Both the position numbers and the translations under genes were made by a program. From SG8-30 sp963715485 (GTDB lineage: Bacteria > Pseudomonadota > Gammaproteobacteria > Steroidobacterales > Steroidobacteraceae): a stretch of 64,000 bases of DNA. Shown piece by piece: positions 50,272-59,575 of the stretch. The stretch is taken from the NCBI GenBank assembly GCA_963715485.1, contig OY970244.1, positions 1,674,001 to 1,738,000 of the forward strand. The letters run 5' to 3'. The notes under the pieces were generated by a model, which saw only the letters and a program-made list of their open reading frames with translations, was not told the origin of the DNA and searched no databases. Positions within the stretch are counted from its first letter, which is position 1. Each line of letters begins with the position of its first letter.

Positions 50272-52278
50272 TCACTTGACCTTCATGCCTGGCAGGGCTC
50301 CCTGATCCGGCGCAACCAGGAAGACCTCGGACCCGCCTGGACCCGCAGCCAGCAGCATTCCTTCCGAAACGCCGAAGCGCATCTTGCGTGGTTTCAGGTT
50401 GGCGACAAGCACCACATGTCGCCCTACCAGCATATCGGGCTGGTAGGCCTGCCGGATTCCTGCGAAGACCGTGCGCGGCTCGCTACCGGCATCGACGGTC
50501 AGCTTGAGCAGCTTGTCCGCGCCCTCGACCAGCTCGGCAGAAACAATCCGCGCGACTCGCAGGTCGAGCCGCGCGAAGTCCTCGATGGTGACCAGACCAG
50601 TTTCGTCCGTAGCAACCGTGGTTGGCGCGGGTTCTTCCGCGGGCTCCCCCGCGGGCTCCACCAGCGCGCGGACCTGTTTCAGGTCGAGCCGGGTGGCCAG
50701 CGCCTCGTAGTCCGCGATGGGCGTCCCGAGCAGGGGGCTCGCAACCGACTGCCAGCTGTATCCCGATTCGCCGAGGAAGCGTCCGGCGCGCTCGGCCATC
50801 CCCGGCATGACCGGGGCCAGGTAGGTCATCAACACCCGGAAGAGGTTGAGCCCCTGGGTGCAGATCGCCTGCACCTCGGCGGCGCGAGCAGGGTCCTTGG
50901 CGAGCAGCCAGGGCTTGTGCTGGTCGATGTACTGGTTGGCACGATCGGCCAGTGCCATGACCTCGCGTACGACCGACGAGTACTCACGCGCTTCGTAGAG
51001 CGACGCGATTTGCTCGCCTGCTGCGGCAAAGGCGGCATGCAGCGCCGGATCGGGCAGCGCGGCGGCGAGCCGGCCACCGTGGCTACGGGTGATGAAGCCG
51101 GCGCAGCGACTGGCGATGTTGACCAGCTTGCCTACGATCTCGGCGTTCACGCGCGTCGCGAATTCTTCCAGGTTCAGGTCGATGTCATCGACGCCTGGCC
51201 CGAGCTTGGCCGCGATGAAGTAACGGAAATACTCGGGCGGCAGATGCTCGAGGTAGCGCTCCGCGGTAATGAACGTACCCCGGGACTTGGACATCTTCTG
51301 GCCATTGACGGTGAGGAAACCGTGGACGTAGACCCCTGTGGGCTTGCGGAAACCAGCGCCCTCCAGGGTCGCTGGCCAGAACAGCGAGTGAAAGTAGAGG
51401 ATGTCCTTGCCAATGAAGTGATGCAATTCGGTGTCGCCGCCTGGCCGCCAGTACGCGTCGAAGTCCATGCCGGTTCGGGCGCACAGGTTGGCGAAGCTGG
51501 CCATGTAACCGATTGGCGCATCCAGCCAGACATAGAAGTACTTGCCGGGCGCGCCAGGGATCTCGAAGCCGAAATAGGGCGCGTCGCGTGACACGTCCCA
51601 GTCCCGCAGCCCGGCCTCGAACCACTCATCGAGCTTGTTCGCGACGGCCTCGTGCAGCGTCCCGGATCGTGTCCACTTGCGCAGCATAGGCTCGAAATTG
51701 CCGAGGCGAAAAAACAGGTGCTCCGACTCACGCTCGACCGGGCGGGTACCGGACAGCACCGATAGCGGGTCCTTGAGGTCCGCCGGAGAGTAGGTTGCGC
51801 CGCAGGCCTCGCAGCTGTCGCCGTACTGGTCAGGAGTGCCGCAGCGGGGGCAGGTGCCCTTGACGTAGCGGTCTGGCAGGAACATCTGCGCCTGCTCGTC
51901 GTAGGCCTGCGTGACCTTCCTCCGCGCGATGTGGCCGGCGTCGTCGAGTGCCTTGAAGACCAGCTCGGTATAGTGCTTGTTCTCCGGCGAGTGGGTCGTG
52001 TAATAGTTGTCGAAGCTGATCAGGAAAGCGCCAAAACTCCTTCTGCGTTCCGCACCGACGCGCTCGATCAGTTGCTCGGGGCTGATGCCCTCGGACCGGG
52101 CCTGCAGCATGATCGGTGTGCCGTGCGTGTCGTCAGCGCAGACATAGGTGCACTGGTGGCCGCGCATCCGCTGGAAACGGACCCAGATGTCCGTCTGGAC
52201 CATCTCGGTCATGCCGCCGAGATGGGTGGGGCCGTTGGCGTAGGGCAGGGCGCTGGTTACGAGTAGCTTCCGCGGCAT
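50272..52278 (-). CDS. metG: Methionine--tRNA ligase
   Basis: 668 residues, dimeric long form. Catalytic HIGH-like motif HLGG in PYANGPTHLGGM; zinc knuckles CPRCG and CEACG; KMSKSRGTFI; anticodon domain around NYTTH...INPWLLAKDP-like HKPWLLAKDPARAA; and a C-terminal OB-fold tRNA-binding domain (FARLDLRVARIVSAELVEGADKLLKL...GSEVFLVAPDQGALPGMKVK). ATG 52278. First gene of the minus-strand run metG-rsxB-nth-DUF1841-DUF692-DUF2063-doxX. Confidence 0.97.
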   Translation of the reverse strand: MPRKLLVTSALPYANGPTHLGGMTEMVQTDIWVRFQRMRGHQCTYVCADDTHGTPIMLQARSEGISPEQLIERVGAERRRSFGAFLISFDNYYTTHSPENKHYTELVFKALDDAGHIARRKVTQAYDEQAQMFLPDRYVKGTCPRCGTPDQYGDSCEACGATYSPADLKDPLSVLSGTRPVERESEHLFFRLGNFEPMLRKWTRSGTLHEAVANKLDEWFEAGLRDWDVSRDAPYFGFEIPGAPGKYFYVWLDAPIGYMASFANLCARTGMDFDAYWRPGGDTELHHFIGKDILYFHSLFWPATLEGAGFRKPTGVYVHGFLTVNGQKMSKSRGTFITAERYLEHLPPEYFRYFIAAKLGPGVDDIDLNLEEFATRVNAEIVGKLVNIASRCAGFITRSHGGRLAAALPDPALHAAFAAAGEQIASLYEAREYSSVVREVMALADRANQYIDQHKPWLLAKDPARAAEVQAICTQGLNLFRVLMTYLAPVMPGMAERAGRFLGESGYSWQSVASPLLGTPIADYEALATRLDLKQVRALVEPAGEPAEEPAPTTVATDETGLVTIEDFARLDLRVARIVSAELVEGADKLLKLTVDAGSEPRTVFAGIRQAYQPDMLVGRHVVLVANLKPRKMRFGVSEGMLLAAGPGGSEVFLVAPDQGALPGMKVK

Positions 52279-52396
52279 GGTCGGGTTCCGTAGTTGAACC
52301 GCAAATTATGCCACTACTGGCAGGAGCGGACCCGGCGCCGGAGGCGTCGGCGTCCCATGGACACAGCCTTGGTGCTGTCCGGCGCACCCAGGGCGC

Positions 52397-53458
52397 TCAA
52401 TCCAGGTCCTTGACCTGCTCGAACTTGGGCTTGTTATTGGCTTTCTCGTAGGCCGAGCGGCCACTGATCACACCGCCGTCGTACAGATGCTGGATCGCTG
52501 AATCCATGGTCCGCATGCCCTGTGCTGCACCGGATTGCATGGCGTTTTCGAGCTGGTCGATCTTGCCCTGGCGGATCAGGTTCGACACTGCTGGGGTGTT
52601 TATCAGGATCTCCAGCGCACAGGCCCGGCCCCGGCCGCCTTTTTGCAGGATCAGCTGCTGGGAGATGACGCCGCGCAGCGAAGTGGACAGCATGGTTCGC
52701 ACGTGGCTCTGTTTGTCGGCGGGAAAGGCGTTGACCATCCGGTCGACCGCGGCGGACGCACCATTGGTGTGCAGTGTCGCCATCACCAGGATGCCCATCT
52801 CCGCCGCGGTGATGGCCGTACTCATCGTCTCGAGGTCGCGCAGCTCGCCAACCAGGATGATGTCCGGATCCTCGCGAAGGGCAGAATGCAGGGCGGCCGA
52901 GAATGATGGCGCATGGACCCCGACCTCGCGCTGGCTGATCAGGCAGTTCTTGCGTGGATGCATGAACTCGATCGGGTCCTCGATCGTGAGGATATGTCCC
53001 TTCATCCGGACGTTCAGGTCGTCGATCATCGCCGCTAGGGTCGTGGACTTGCCGGATCCCGTCTTGCCGGTCACCAGGATCAACCCATTGCTGACCTTGC
53101 ACAGGTTCTTGACCGCCTCCGGCATCTTCAGCTGTTCGAGCGTCATCGCCTTGGACGGAATAGCGCGGAATACCGCACCCATGCCGTCGAGATGTCGCAG
53201 CACGTTCACGCGGAACCGGGCCAGTGTGCCTAGGCTGTAGGCGAAATCGGCACCCTCCTTGGTTTCGAATCGCTCTATCGCCTGCCGCGGCATGATTTCG
53301 TAGAGCGCCTCCCGGACCAGCTCCGCTGCGAGCCGGTCTTCGCGGAGCGTCATCAACTTGCCGTACTGCCGGATACGTGGCGGTCCACCCGCCATGAAGT
53401 GCAGGTCGGAGCCATTGCGCTTGAGGATCTCCTCCAGGTATTCGTCGATGCGCGCCAA
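52397..53458 (-). CDS. pilU: Type IV pilus retraction ATPase, PilT/PilU family (PilU-like)
   Basis: 353 residues. Hexameric cytoplasmic AAA-like ATPase driving pilus depolymerisation. Walker A GKTGSGKST, Asp box TIEDPIEFMH, Walker B ALREDPDIILVGELRD, His box ATLHTNGASAAVDR. A longer C-terminal tail than PilT (NNKPKFEQVKDLD) suggests the PilU branch. The start is TTG 53458, preceded by CAGGGGGC. Follows the other PilT-type gene by 21 bases. Confidence 0.87.
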   Translation of the reverse strand: MARIDEYLEEILKRNGSDLHFMAGGPPRIRQYGKLMTLREDRLAAELVREALYEIMPRQAIERFETKEGADFAYSLGTLARFRVNVLRHLDGMGAVFRAIPSKAMTLEQLKMPEAVKNLCKVSNGLILVTGKTGSGKSTTLAAMIDDLNVRMKGHILTIEDPIEFMHPRKNCLISQREVGVHAPSFSAALHSALREDPDIILVGELRDLETMSTAITAAEMGILVMATLHTNGASAAVDRMVNAFPADKQSHVRTMLSTSLRGVISQQLILQKGGRGRACALEILINTPAVSNLIRQGKIDQLENAMQSGAAQGMRTMDSAIQHLYDGGVISGRSAYEKANNKPKFEQVKDLD

Positions 53459-53479
53459 GGTGCCCCCTGCTCCGGACTC

Positions 53480-54565
53480 TCAGATGTCGAACTGCGGCAA
53501 CAGGCTTCGGTCGACGACGAACTTCGACAATGCCTTCTTGTCAGTGGCGATCGTATAGGCGTCGTCCGGATCGACCTCCTTGGCCTTGACAGCAGCCAGC
53601 AGTGCCTGGTCGAGCAACTGCATGCCCTGGTCCTTGCCGGTCTGCAGCTGGGCCGGGATCTGGTGTGTCTGGTCGGTCTGGATCAGCTTGGCGATGGCGC
53701 GGTTCATGACCATGACCTCACAAATCGCGCGACGGCCGCGTCCCTCCGGCCGCTTGACCAGGGCCTGGGTGATCACCGCCAGCAGGCTCTGCGACAGGAA
53801 GCTCTTGGTCTGTTCGCGTTCCTCGATCGGCAGCGCGTCGATGATCCTGTCGATCGTCTTGGTGGCGCTGGTCGTATGCAGGGTGCCGAGCACGAGATGG
53901 CCCGTTTCGGCTGCGGTCATGGCCATCGAGATCGTCTCGGAGTCGCGCATCTCGCCGACCAGGATCACGTCCGGGTCCTCGCGCATGGCGGCCCGGACGC
54001 CCTCTGCGAAGCTGGGCAGGTGCGTGCCGAGTTCGCGCTGGAGGACCTGGCTCTGCTTGCTGCGGTGGACGAACTCGATTGGATCCTCCAGGCTCACAAT
54101 GTTCAGGCTGCGGCTGGAGTTGAGCAGGTCGATCATGGCTGCGAGCGTCGTCGACTTGCCGGTACCGGTGGACCCGGTGACCAGGATCATTCCCTGGTGA
54201 TAGTCGCAAAGCTTGGCGACTATCGGCGGGAGCGCCAGGCTTTCGATGGTCGGGATCTCGCTGGGAATGGAGCGAAAAACGGCTCCAATGCCCGAATCCT
54301 TGCGAAATACGTTGACCCGGAACCTGCCGCCTTCCTCGCTTACGTAGGAAAAGTCAATGTCCTCGCCGCTGCGGAAGCGGTCCTGGTGTCCTCGCGTGAG
54401 GATCTCCATGACGTAGCTCTCGAGCTCGGGTCCACCCAGTTCGCGGAACCGGATCGGAACCAGGTCGCCATTCATCCGCAACATGGGCGGCACGCCGACG
54501 GCGAGGTGCACGTCGGAACAACCCTGGGCCAGGCCCAGCTTGAGGAAAGCATCAATGCGCGGCAT
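53480..54565 (-). CDS. pilT: Type IV pilus retraction ATPase, PilT/PilU family (PilT-like)
   Basis: 361 residues. Same architecture as the neighbouring gene: N-terminal PAS-like domain (SDVHLAVGVPPMLRMNGDLVPI), Walker A GSTGTGKST, Asp box SLEDPIEFVH, Walker B AMREDPDVILVGEMRD, His box GTLHTTSATKTIDRI. The canonical AIRNLIRE-type C-terminal sequence is replaced by IAKLIQTDQTHQIPAQL, so orthology to PilT rather than a paralogue is not certain. ATG 54565; 15 bases downstream of the kinase gene, which suggests one transcript. Confidence 0.85.
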   Translation of the reverse strand: MPRIDAFLKLGLAQGCSDVHLAVGVPPMLRMNGDLVPIRFRELGGPELESYVMEILTRGHQDRFRSGEDIDFSYVSEEGGRFRVNVFRKDSGIGAVFRSIPSEIPTIESLALPPIVAKLCDYHQGMILVTGSTGTGKSTTLAAMIDLLNSSRSLNIVSLEDPIEFVHRSKQSQVLQRELGTHLPSFAEGVRAAMREDPDVILVGEMRDSETISMAMTAAETGHLVLGTLHTTSATKTIDRIIDALPIEEREQTKSFLSQSLLAVITQALVKRPEGRGRRAICEVMVMNRAIAKLIQTDQTHQIPAQLQTGKDQGMQLLDQALLAAVKAKEVDPDDAYTIATDKKALSKFVVDRSLLPQFDI

Positions 54566-54580
54566 TGACGCCGGAGTGAA

Positions 54581-56998
54581 TCACAAGAAGGGTTCGAGCG
54601 CCAGTCTCAACTCGTCCATGGTCTGGACGCGCTTCCCCTTGTCGACCGCCATGGCCCGCATGACGAGATCCGAGAGTTCCTGCGGCAGGTTGGGATTGAG
54701 CTCGATTGCAGGGCGTGCGCGGCCCTGTACGTGCTGGTACATGACGGACATGTGGTCGCCGCGGTGATAGGGCGGTGAGCCAGTCAGCATCTCGTAGAGG
54801 ATCACGCCCACCGAGTAGACGTCGGCGCGCTCGTCGACCTTCTTGCCGAGAATCTGCTCGGGCGCCATGTATTTTGGCGAGCCAATGACATAGCCGGTCT
54901 TGGTGAGCTGCGTGTCGGTCTCGCGGTGCGCCGCGGCCACGCCGAAGTCGACGATTTTCAGCAATCCCTCGTCGTTTATCAGTATGTTGGCCGGTTTCAG
55001 GTCGCGATGGACGATACCTACCTTGTGTGCCACCGTCATGCCGGTCGCCATGTCGATGCCGAAGCGAACCGCCCGGGAAATCGGCATCGGCTTGCCCTCG
55101 CTGACCTCGCCGCCGAGGGTGTGCGAGGCGAAATACTCCATCGAGATCGCGTAGTGACCGCGGATCTGCAGGAAGTCGTAGATACGGATGACGTTCGGAT
55201 GGGTGATCTTGCGGCTGTAGCGCAACTCGTGGACGAAGCGTTGCATCATCTCCTCGTCCTGCGAGACGCTGGGATTCAGGAACTTGAGAATCAGCCGCTC
55301 CTCCACCACGGTGTCCTCGAACAGCAGCACCGTGCCGAAAGCACCTTTGCCGATCTTCTCGATGAACTTGTAGCGCCCCTCGATCAGGTCGCCCGGCTTG
55401 AGCGTCGAGATGTCGAGCTTGGACTGCGCCTCGGCCGCCTTCATGATTGCGGCGACATCGGCGGAGTCGATCAACATGGTCTTGCCGCCTTCGCCCGCAC
55501 TTGCGAAAGTGCCCGAAGTCGCCAGGCCGGCGCCGCTGCCGAACCTCGGGCCGGTCGCCGAGATGGACGGCCCGAACTTGGCATCGAGTTCGGACAGCGC
55601 CCGCTGCGCAGCGTCGGCCACCGACTTCTCGCGCGACAGCGTTATCGGCTCGATGCGGGCGCGGATCTGTTCGGCGGTGTTTTCCTCGGCCAGCTTGACC
55701 AGTGCGCCCATCGCCTCGATCACGACGTCGGTCTCCGGCCGGCCCAGGGTACCGAGCACCGGCTCGACGGCACGGGGGTCGGCGATCAGGCCCAATGCAC
55801 GCACGACCGTGGAGACCGACTTCGGGTTGACCGAAAGCATCTCCAGCAGTCGCGGCACGGCCTTGCGGGAGGACATTGCACCGAGGGCGTCCACTGCGCG
55901 TTCACTAACCCACCAGTCCGGGTCCCTGGTTGCCTCGATCAGGTGATTGACGGCCCGTTCGTCGCGGGTCTGGTTGAGGATCTCGATCGCGGTACGGCGG
56001 ATCTCCTGGTCGCGGTCGTTGACCAGTGACAATGCCGCATTGATCACTCGCGGCCCGCCGATCCTGCCGAGCGCGTCCGCGGCACGGCTGCGAACCCACC
56101 AGTCGTCGTCCTTGATTGCCTGCAGCAGGTACTTCACCGAGCGCTCGTCGCCGACCTCGTTCAGTACCTCCACCGCCGCCCGCCGCGAGTACTCCGATTC
56201 GTCCTTCAGCACGTCTACCAGGTGCTGTACGGTTTCCGGGTGCTTGGCCTTGCAGAGGATCTCGATGGCGAGGTTCTGGACCTCCATCTCCGAGTCCTTG
56301 AGCAGCGGCGCGATCAGGGCCGGATCGATCACACCAGACATCCCGGCAATGGCCTGCAGCGCGGCCGAGCGAACCATCTTGTTGGGGTCCCTCAGCGTTG
56401 CCTGCAAGGCGGTTCGGACACGTGGCTTGTTGAACTTGGCGAGGATGGAAATGATGTGCATCCGCGCGATCGGGTCCTTGCCCTCGACCCGAGCCAGCAG
56501 TTCGTCCACGGAGCTCTCGTTGGCGACCTCGGCGATGACCTTGAACAGGGCACTCTTCTCCGCGGCATCCTGCTGGTAGGCGGCGTTAAGCAGGTCACGC
56601 ACCGCGAAGCGGTCGCGATGCGCGCCAATGACGCCAAGCAGCGCCGGGCGCGAAATGCCCGGCTGCCCCAGCAGGTCGAGCAGCAGTGACGGGGAGTATG
56701 ACCGGGAGGAGGACAGGGCCCAGGCCACGGCCGAGACCGCGCGCGCATTCTCTTCCGCCATGGCCCGCGCCAGTACCGGAAAGGACTTGTTGTCCACCAG
56801 TGCGGTGAGCACGTCGACGAGCGCGGCAGTTTCGCGCTTGTCAGCGGCCGCCAGCGTCGCCACGATCGGCTCGATCGCATCCGCGCCGAGGCCCTTCAGC
56901 TTCTCGAGCGCCTGGCGCGCCGCGGGGCTGTCCGGATCTCCCGAGTCCCGGATTTCCGCAATCAGGCGATCTGCGCGAAACTTGCTGAAGAATCCCAT
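54581..56998 (-). CDS. HEAT-repeat protein with C-terminal serine/threonine kinase domain
   Basis: 805 residues from ATG 56998. Residues about 1-480 are HEAT/PBS-type repeats (recurring VRSRAADALGRIGG, IRRTAIEILNQTRDERAV, DPDWWVSERAVDALGAM). A linker follows, then a Hanks-type kinase at about 535-805: IGKGAFGTVLLFED, LILKFL (ATP Lys), HRDLKPANILIND, DFGVAAAHRETDTQLTKTGYVIGSPKYMAPEQ. All catalytic residues are present and no transmembrane helix is seen. First gene of a unit with two pilus retraction ATPases, implying control of pilus retraction or a pilus-linked signal; that role is inferred. Confidence 0.88.
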   Translation of the reverse strand: MGFFSKFRADRLIAEIRDSGDPDSPAARQALEKLKGLGADAIEPIVATLAAADKRETAALVDVLTALVDNKSFPVLARAMAEENARAVSAVAWALSSSRSYSPSLLLDLLGQPGISRPALLGVIGAHRDRFAVRDLLNAAYQQDAAEKSALFKVIAEVANESSVDELLARVEGKDPIARMHIISILAKFNKPRVRTALQATLRDPNKMVRSAALQAIAGMSGVIDPALIAPLLKDSEMEVQNLAIEILCKAKHPETVQHLVDVLKDESEYSRRAAVEVLNEVGDERSVKYLLQAIKDDDWWVRSRAADALGRIGGPRVINAALSLVNDRDQEIRRTAIEILNQTRDERAVNHLIEATRDPDWWVSERAVDALGAMSSRKAVPRLLEMLSVNPKSVSTVVRALGLIADPRAVEPVLGTLGRPETDVVIEAMGALVKLAEENTAEQIRARIEPITLSREKSVADAAQRALSELDAKFGPSISATGPRFGSGAGLATSGTFASAGEGGKTMLIDSADVAAIMKAAEAQSKLDISTLKPGDLIEGRYKFIEKIGKGAFGTVLLFEDTVVEERLILKFLNPSVSQDEEMMQRFVHELRYSRKITHPNVIRIYDFLQIRGHYAISMEYFASHTLGGEVSEGKPMPISRAVRFGIDMATGMTVAHKVGIVHRDLKPANILINDEGLLKIVDFGVAAAHRETDTQLTKTGYVIGSPKYMAPEQILGKKVDERADVYSVGVILYEMLTGSPPYHRGDHMSVMYQHVQGRARPAIELNPNLPQELSDLVMRAMAVDKGKRVQTMDELRLALEPFL

Positions 56999-57141
56999 TC
57001 CAGTCCTGTAGATCCGGACCCCAGCGCGGTCGCCGCGGTCCCTGCCGGTCACCTCGATGCCAGTCGTCGCGGGGTCCTCCCGGCGGCGGACCCCGCGGAC
57101 GGCCATCCCAGCCAAAAGTATGACATATGGGCAGCCTGCGG

Positions 57142-57169
57142 CTTGCTGTGAGTGCCCATCCGGTACAAT
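57142..57169 (+). promoter_or_regulatory. Candidate promoter of mrp-dcd
   Basis: CTTGCT/TTGCTG around 57142-57148 and TACAAT (57164-57169), spacer 15-16. The -10 is good. Located in the 205-base gap between the divergent kinase and mrp genes. Confidence 0.45.
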
Positions 57170-57203
57170 CCGCAGCCCAATCCCGGGAGACAGGAATGCA
57201 ATC

Positions 57204-58289
57204 ATGACTGAGACCGAGCTTCGCGCCGCTATCGATGGCTTCATTGAGCCCTTGCTGGGGGTCACCCTGCAGGAGGCAGGGGCGGTACGTGGCCTGAGCC
57301 TGGCGGATGGTGGCCTGTCGGTCGAGATCGTGCTCGGATTCCCGATAACCGGTTATGCGGCCCAGTTCCAGGCGGGGCTCGAGGCGCATCTTCGCCAGCA
57401 GGGTTTTGCGGGTCCGCTGCGCGTCGACCTGTCGCACAGCATTCCGGCTTTCGTCGGCAACCGCGGCGCGCCGCCGCTGCCGGGTATCAGTAATGTGGTA
57501 GCGGTCGCTTCCGGCAAGGGCGGGGTCGGCAAGTCCACGGTCGCGGCCAACCTCGCGCTGGCACTGGCCAGGCAGGGCGCGCGGGTCGGCATGCTGGATG
57601 CGGATATCTATGGACCGAGCCAGCCGCGCATGATGGGACTCAGCGGCCAGCGGCCCACAACCCGTGACGGCAAGAGCTTCGAACCTCCATCCAGCCACGG
57701 CGTCAAGGTCATGTCGATCGGGTTCCTTATCGACGAAGAACAACCGATGGTCTGGCGCGGCCCCATGGTGACGCAGGCGCTGACCCAGTTGCTTGGGGAG
57801 ACGCGCTGGGAGACCCTCGATTACCTGATCGTGGACATGCCCCCGGGCACCGGCGACATCCAGCTGACCCTGGCGCAGCGCGTCCCGCTGAGCGGCGCGA
57901 TCGTGGTTACGACCCCGCAGGAGATCGCGCTGCTGGATGCCCGTAAAGGACTGATGATGTTCCGCAAGGTCGAAGTGCCGGTGCTCGGCGTCGTGGAGAA
58001 CATGAGCGTGCACCATTGCCCTGCCTGCGGACACGAGTCGCACGTCTTCGGTGCGGGCGGTGGCCGCGCCATGGCCGAGCGTTACGGCGTGCCCTTGCTC
58101 GGTGAATTGCCGCTCGACCTGCGTATCCGCGAGCAGGCCGATGCCGGCAGTCCGACGGTCATCGGCGATCCGGATTCGCCGGCCGCACGCGCCTACATGG
58201 ATGTGGCACGCAAGGCGGCCGCCCAGCTTGCGCTCGCCTCCATCCGGGGCGCCGGCAGTTTTCCCAAGATCAGCGTCGAGGATGACTGA
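57204..58289 (+). CDS. apbC: Iron-sulfur cluster carrier protein Mrp/ApbC
   Basis: 361 residues. P-loop ATPase that carries and delivers Fe-S clusters. N-terminal MIP18-like domain (residues 1-90), Walker A-type SGKGGVGKST, ADIYGPSQPRMMG, DMPPGTGDIQLT, and the cluster-binding CPAC in HHCPACGHESHVFG. ATG 57204 is preceded by GGGAGACAGGA. The last base of its stop is the first base of the dcd ATG; mrp-dcd is a common pair near metG. Confidence 0.96.
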   Translation: MTETELRAAIDGFIEPLLGVTLQEAGAVRGLSLADGGLSVEIVLGFPITGYAAQFQAGLEAHLRQQGFAGPLRVDLSHSIPAFVGNRGAPPLPGISNVVAVASGKGGVGKSTVAANLALALARQGARVGMLDADIYGPSQPRMMGLSGQRPTTRDGKSFEPPSSHGVKVMSIGFLIDEEQPMVWRGPMVTQALTQLLGETRWETLDYLIVDMPPGTGDIQLTLAQRVPLSGAIVVTTPQEIALLDARKGLMMFRKVEVPVLGVVENMSVHHCPACGHESHVFGAGGGRAMAERYGVPLLGELPLDLRIREQADAGSPTVIGDPDSPAARAYMDVARKAAAQLALASIRGAGSFPKISVEDD

Positions 58290-58855
58290 TGAGCATCAAG
58301 TCGGACCGGTGGATCCGCGCCATGGCCGAGGGCCACGGCATGATCGAGCCCTATTCTGCCGGCCAGGTCCGAGCGGCCGAGGGCCGGCGAATCGTGTCCT
58401 ATGGCACGTCGAGCTACGGCTACGACGTGCGCTGTGCTAACGAATTCAAGATCTTCACCAACATCAACTCGACGATCGTCGATCCCAAGCAGTTCGACGT
58501 AAACAACTTCGTCGACCAGGTCTCCGATGTCTGCATCATCCCGCCGAACTCGTTTGCGCTGGCTCGTACGGTCGAGTTCCTGCGGATTCCGCGCAACGTG
58601 ATGGTCGTATGCCTCGGCAAGAGCACCTATGCGCGCTGCGGCATCATCGTCAACGTAACCCCGCTCGAGCCGGAGTGGGAGGGGCACGTAACGCTCGAAT
58701 TCTCGAACACGACGCCGCTGCCGGCCAAGATCTACGCGAACGAAGGTATCGCCCAGCTGCTGTTCTTCGAGTCGGACGAAACCTGCGAGACTTCGTATCG
58801 CGACCGTGGCGGCAAGTACCAGGGTCAGACCGGGGTGACCCTGCCCAGGACCTGA
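58289..58855 (+). CDS. dcd: dCTP deaminase
   Basis: 188 residues. Deaminates dCTP to dUTP for thymidylate synthesis. Seen: YGTSSYGYDVRC, LARTVEFLRIPRNV, GKSTYARCGIIVNVTPLEPEWEGHVTLEFSN (holding the catalytic Glu) and ANEGIAQLLFFE. ATG 58289 overlaps the mrp stop. Its TGA directly abuts the opposite-strand stop of the DUF3108 gene, giving TGATCA with no spacer. Confidence 0.97.
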   Translation: MSIKSDRWIRAMAEGHGMIEPYSAGQVRAAEGRRIVSYGTSSYGYDVRCANEFKIFTNINSTIVDPKQFDVNNFVDQVSDVCIIPPNSFALARTVEFLRIPRNVMVVCLGKSTYARCGIIVNVTPLEPEWEGHVTLEFSNTTPLPAKIYANEGIAQLLFFESDETCETSYRDRGGKYQGQTGVTLPRT

Positions 58856-59575
58856 TCAGTCGCCCGGCCGGTACTTCTGCAGGTACATCGCGAACAGGCG
58901 CTTGCCCTTGCGGTACTGCTCGACCTGCACCGTGAAGTAGCCAAGGCTGGGTGCCAGCCACATGTGGGTTTCGCGGTCACTGCCTTCCCTGGAGCTCTTG
59001 TAGACCACGGTGTCGAAAGTTCCGGCAGCGGTCTTGATGCGTTCCTTGCGCAGGAAAGTGTGGTCGTAGACCTTGATCTTGGGCCCGTCGAGCATCGGCA
59101 GCTGCCCGGGCTCGCGGCCGTTCTGCAGCGCGAACATCATCGCGAACTGGTAGGAGACTGGGTCCTGCGTGTGGGGCAGCAGCGCCGCGTCGACGGCCTT
59201 CCCCTTGGCGTTTCCCGTTGCGCGAGCCCCTTGCCAGTCGAAATCGAGCGCGATGTCCTCCTGTTCCGTTTCCGAGGCATCATCGAATCGGAACCTGAGC
59301 GGCTGCACGCCGTCGTCCGTAACCGCGAACCATGAGGTCTGCACCAGGGTTCCGCTGACCACTAGCGAGGCCGGGAAGCTGGCATCTCCGCGCGTCTCCA
59401 TGACCCACCGGCCAGGCGCCGGATCCCGCTTGAGCTCGAGGCGTGTCTTGCCGGCACTCAGGAACGAGTACTTGACCGTGAATTCGGCGACGAATGGCTG
59501 GAGGCCCGCGGCCTCCGCTGCGCCGGCGCTCAGCAGGGAGAGCGTTGCCACGATGGCTGCTGCATGGGTCTTCAA
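58856..59575 (-). CDS. DUF3108 domain-containing periplasmic protein
   Basis: 239 residues. Signal peptide (KTHAAAIVATLSLLSAGAAEA-AG), then DUF3108 (FVAEFTVKYSFLSAGKTRLELKRD, FDTVVYKSSREGSDRETHMWLAPSLGYFTVQVEQY). Typically follows purN in gammaproteobacteria; function unknown, probably a periplasmic beta-rich protein. The start is TTG 59575 overlapping the purN stop (TTGA), with GAGAGGTG just upstream as ribosome-binding site. Confidence 0.9.
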   Translation of the reverse strand: MKTHAAAIVATLSLLSAGAAEAAGLQPFVAEFTVKYSFLSAGKTRLELKRDPAPGRWVMETRGDASFPASLVVSGTLVQTSWFAVTDDGVQPLRFRFDDASETEQEDIALDFDWQGARATGNAKGKAVDAALLPHTQDPVSYQFAMMFALQNGREPGQLPMLDGPKIKVYDHTFLRKERIKTAAGTFDTVVYKSSREGSDRETHMWLAPSLGYFTVQVEQYRKGKRLFAMYLQKYRPGD

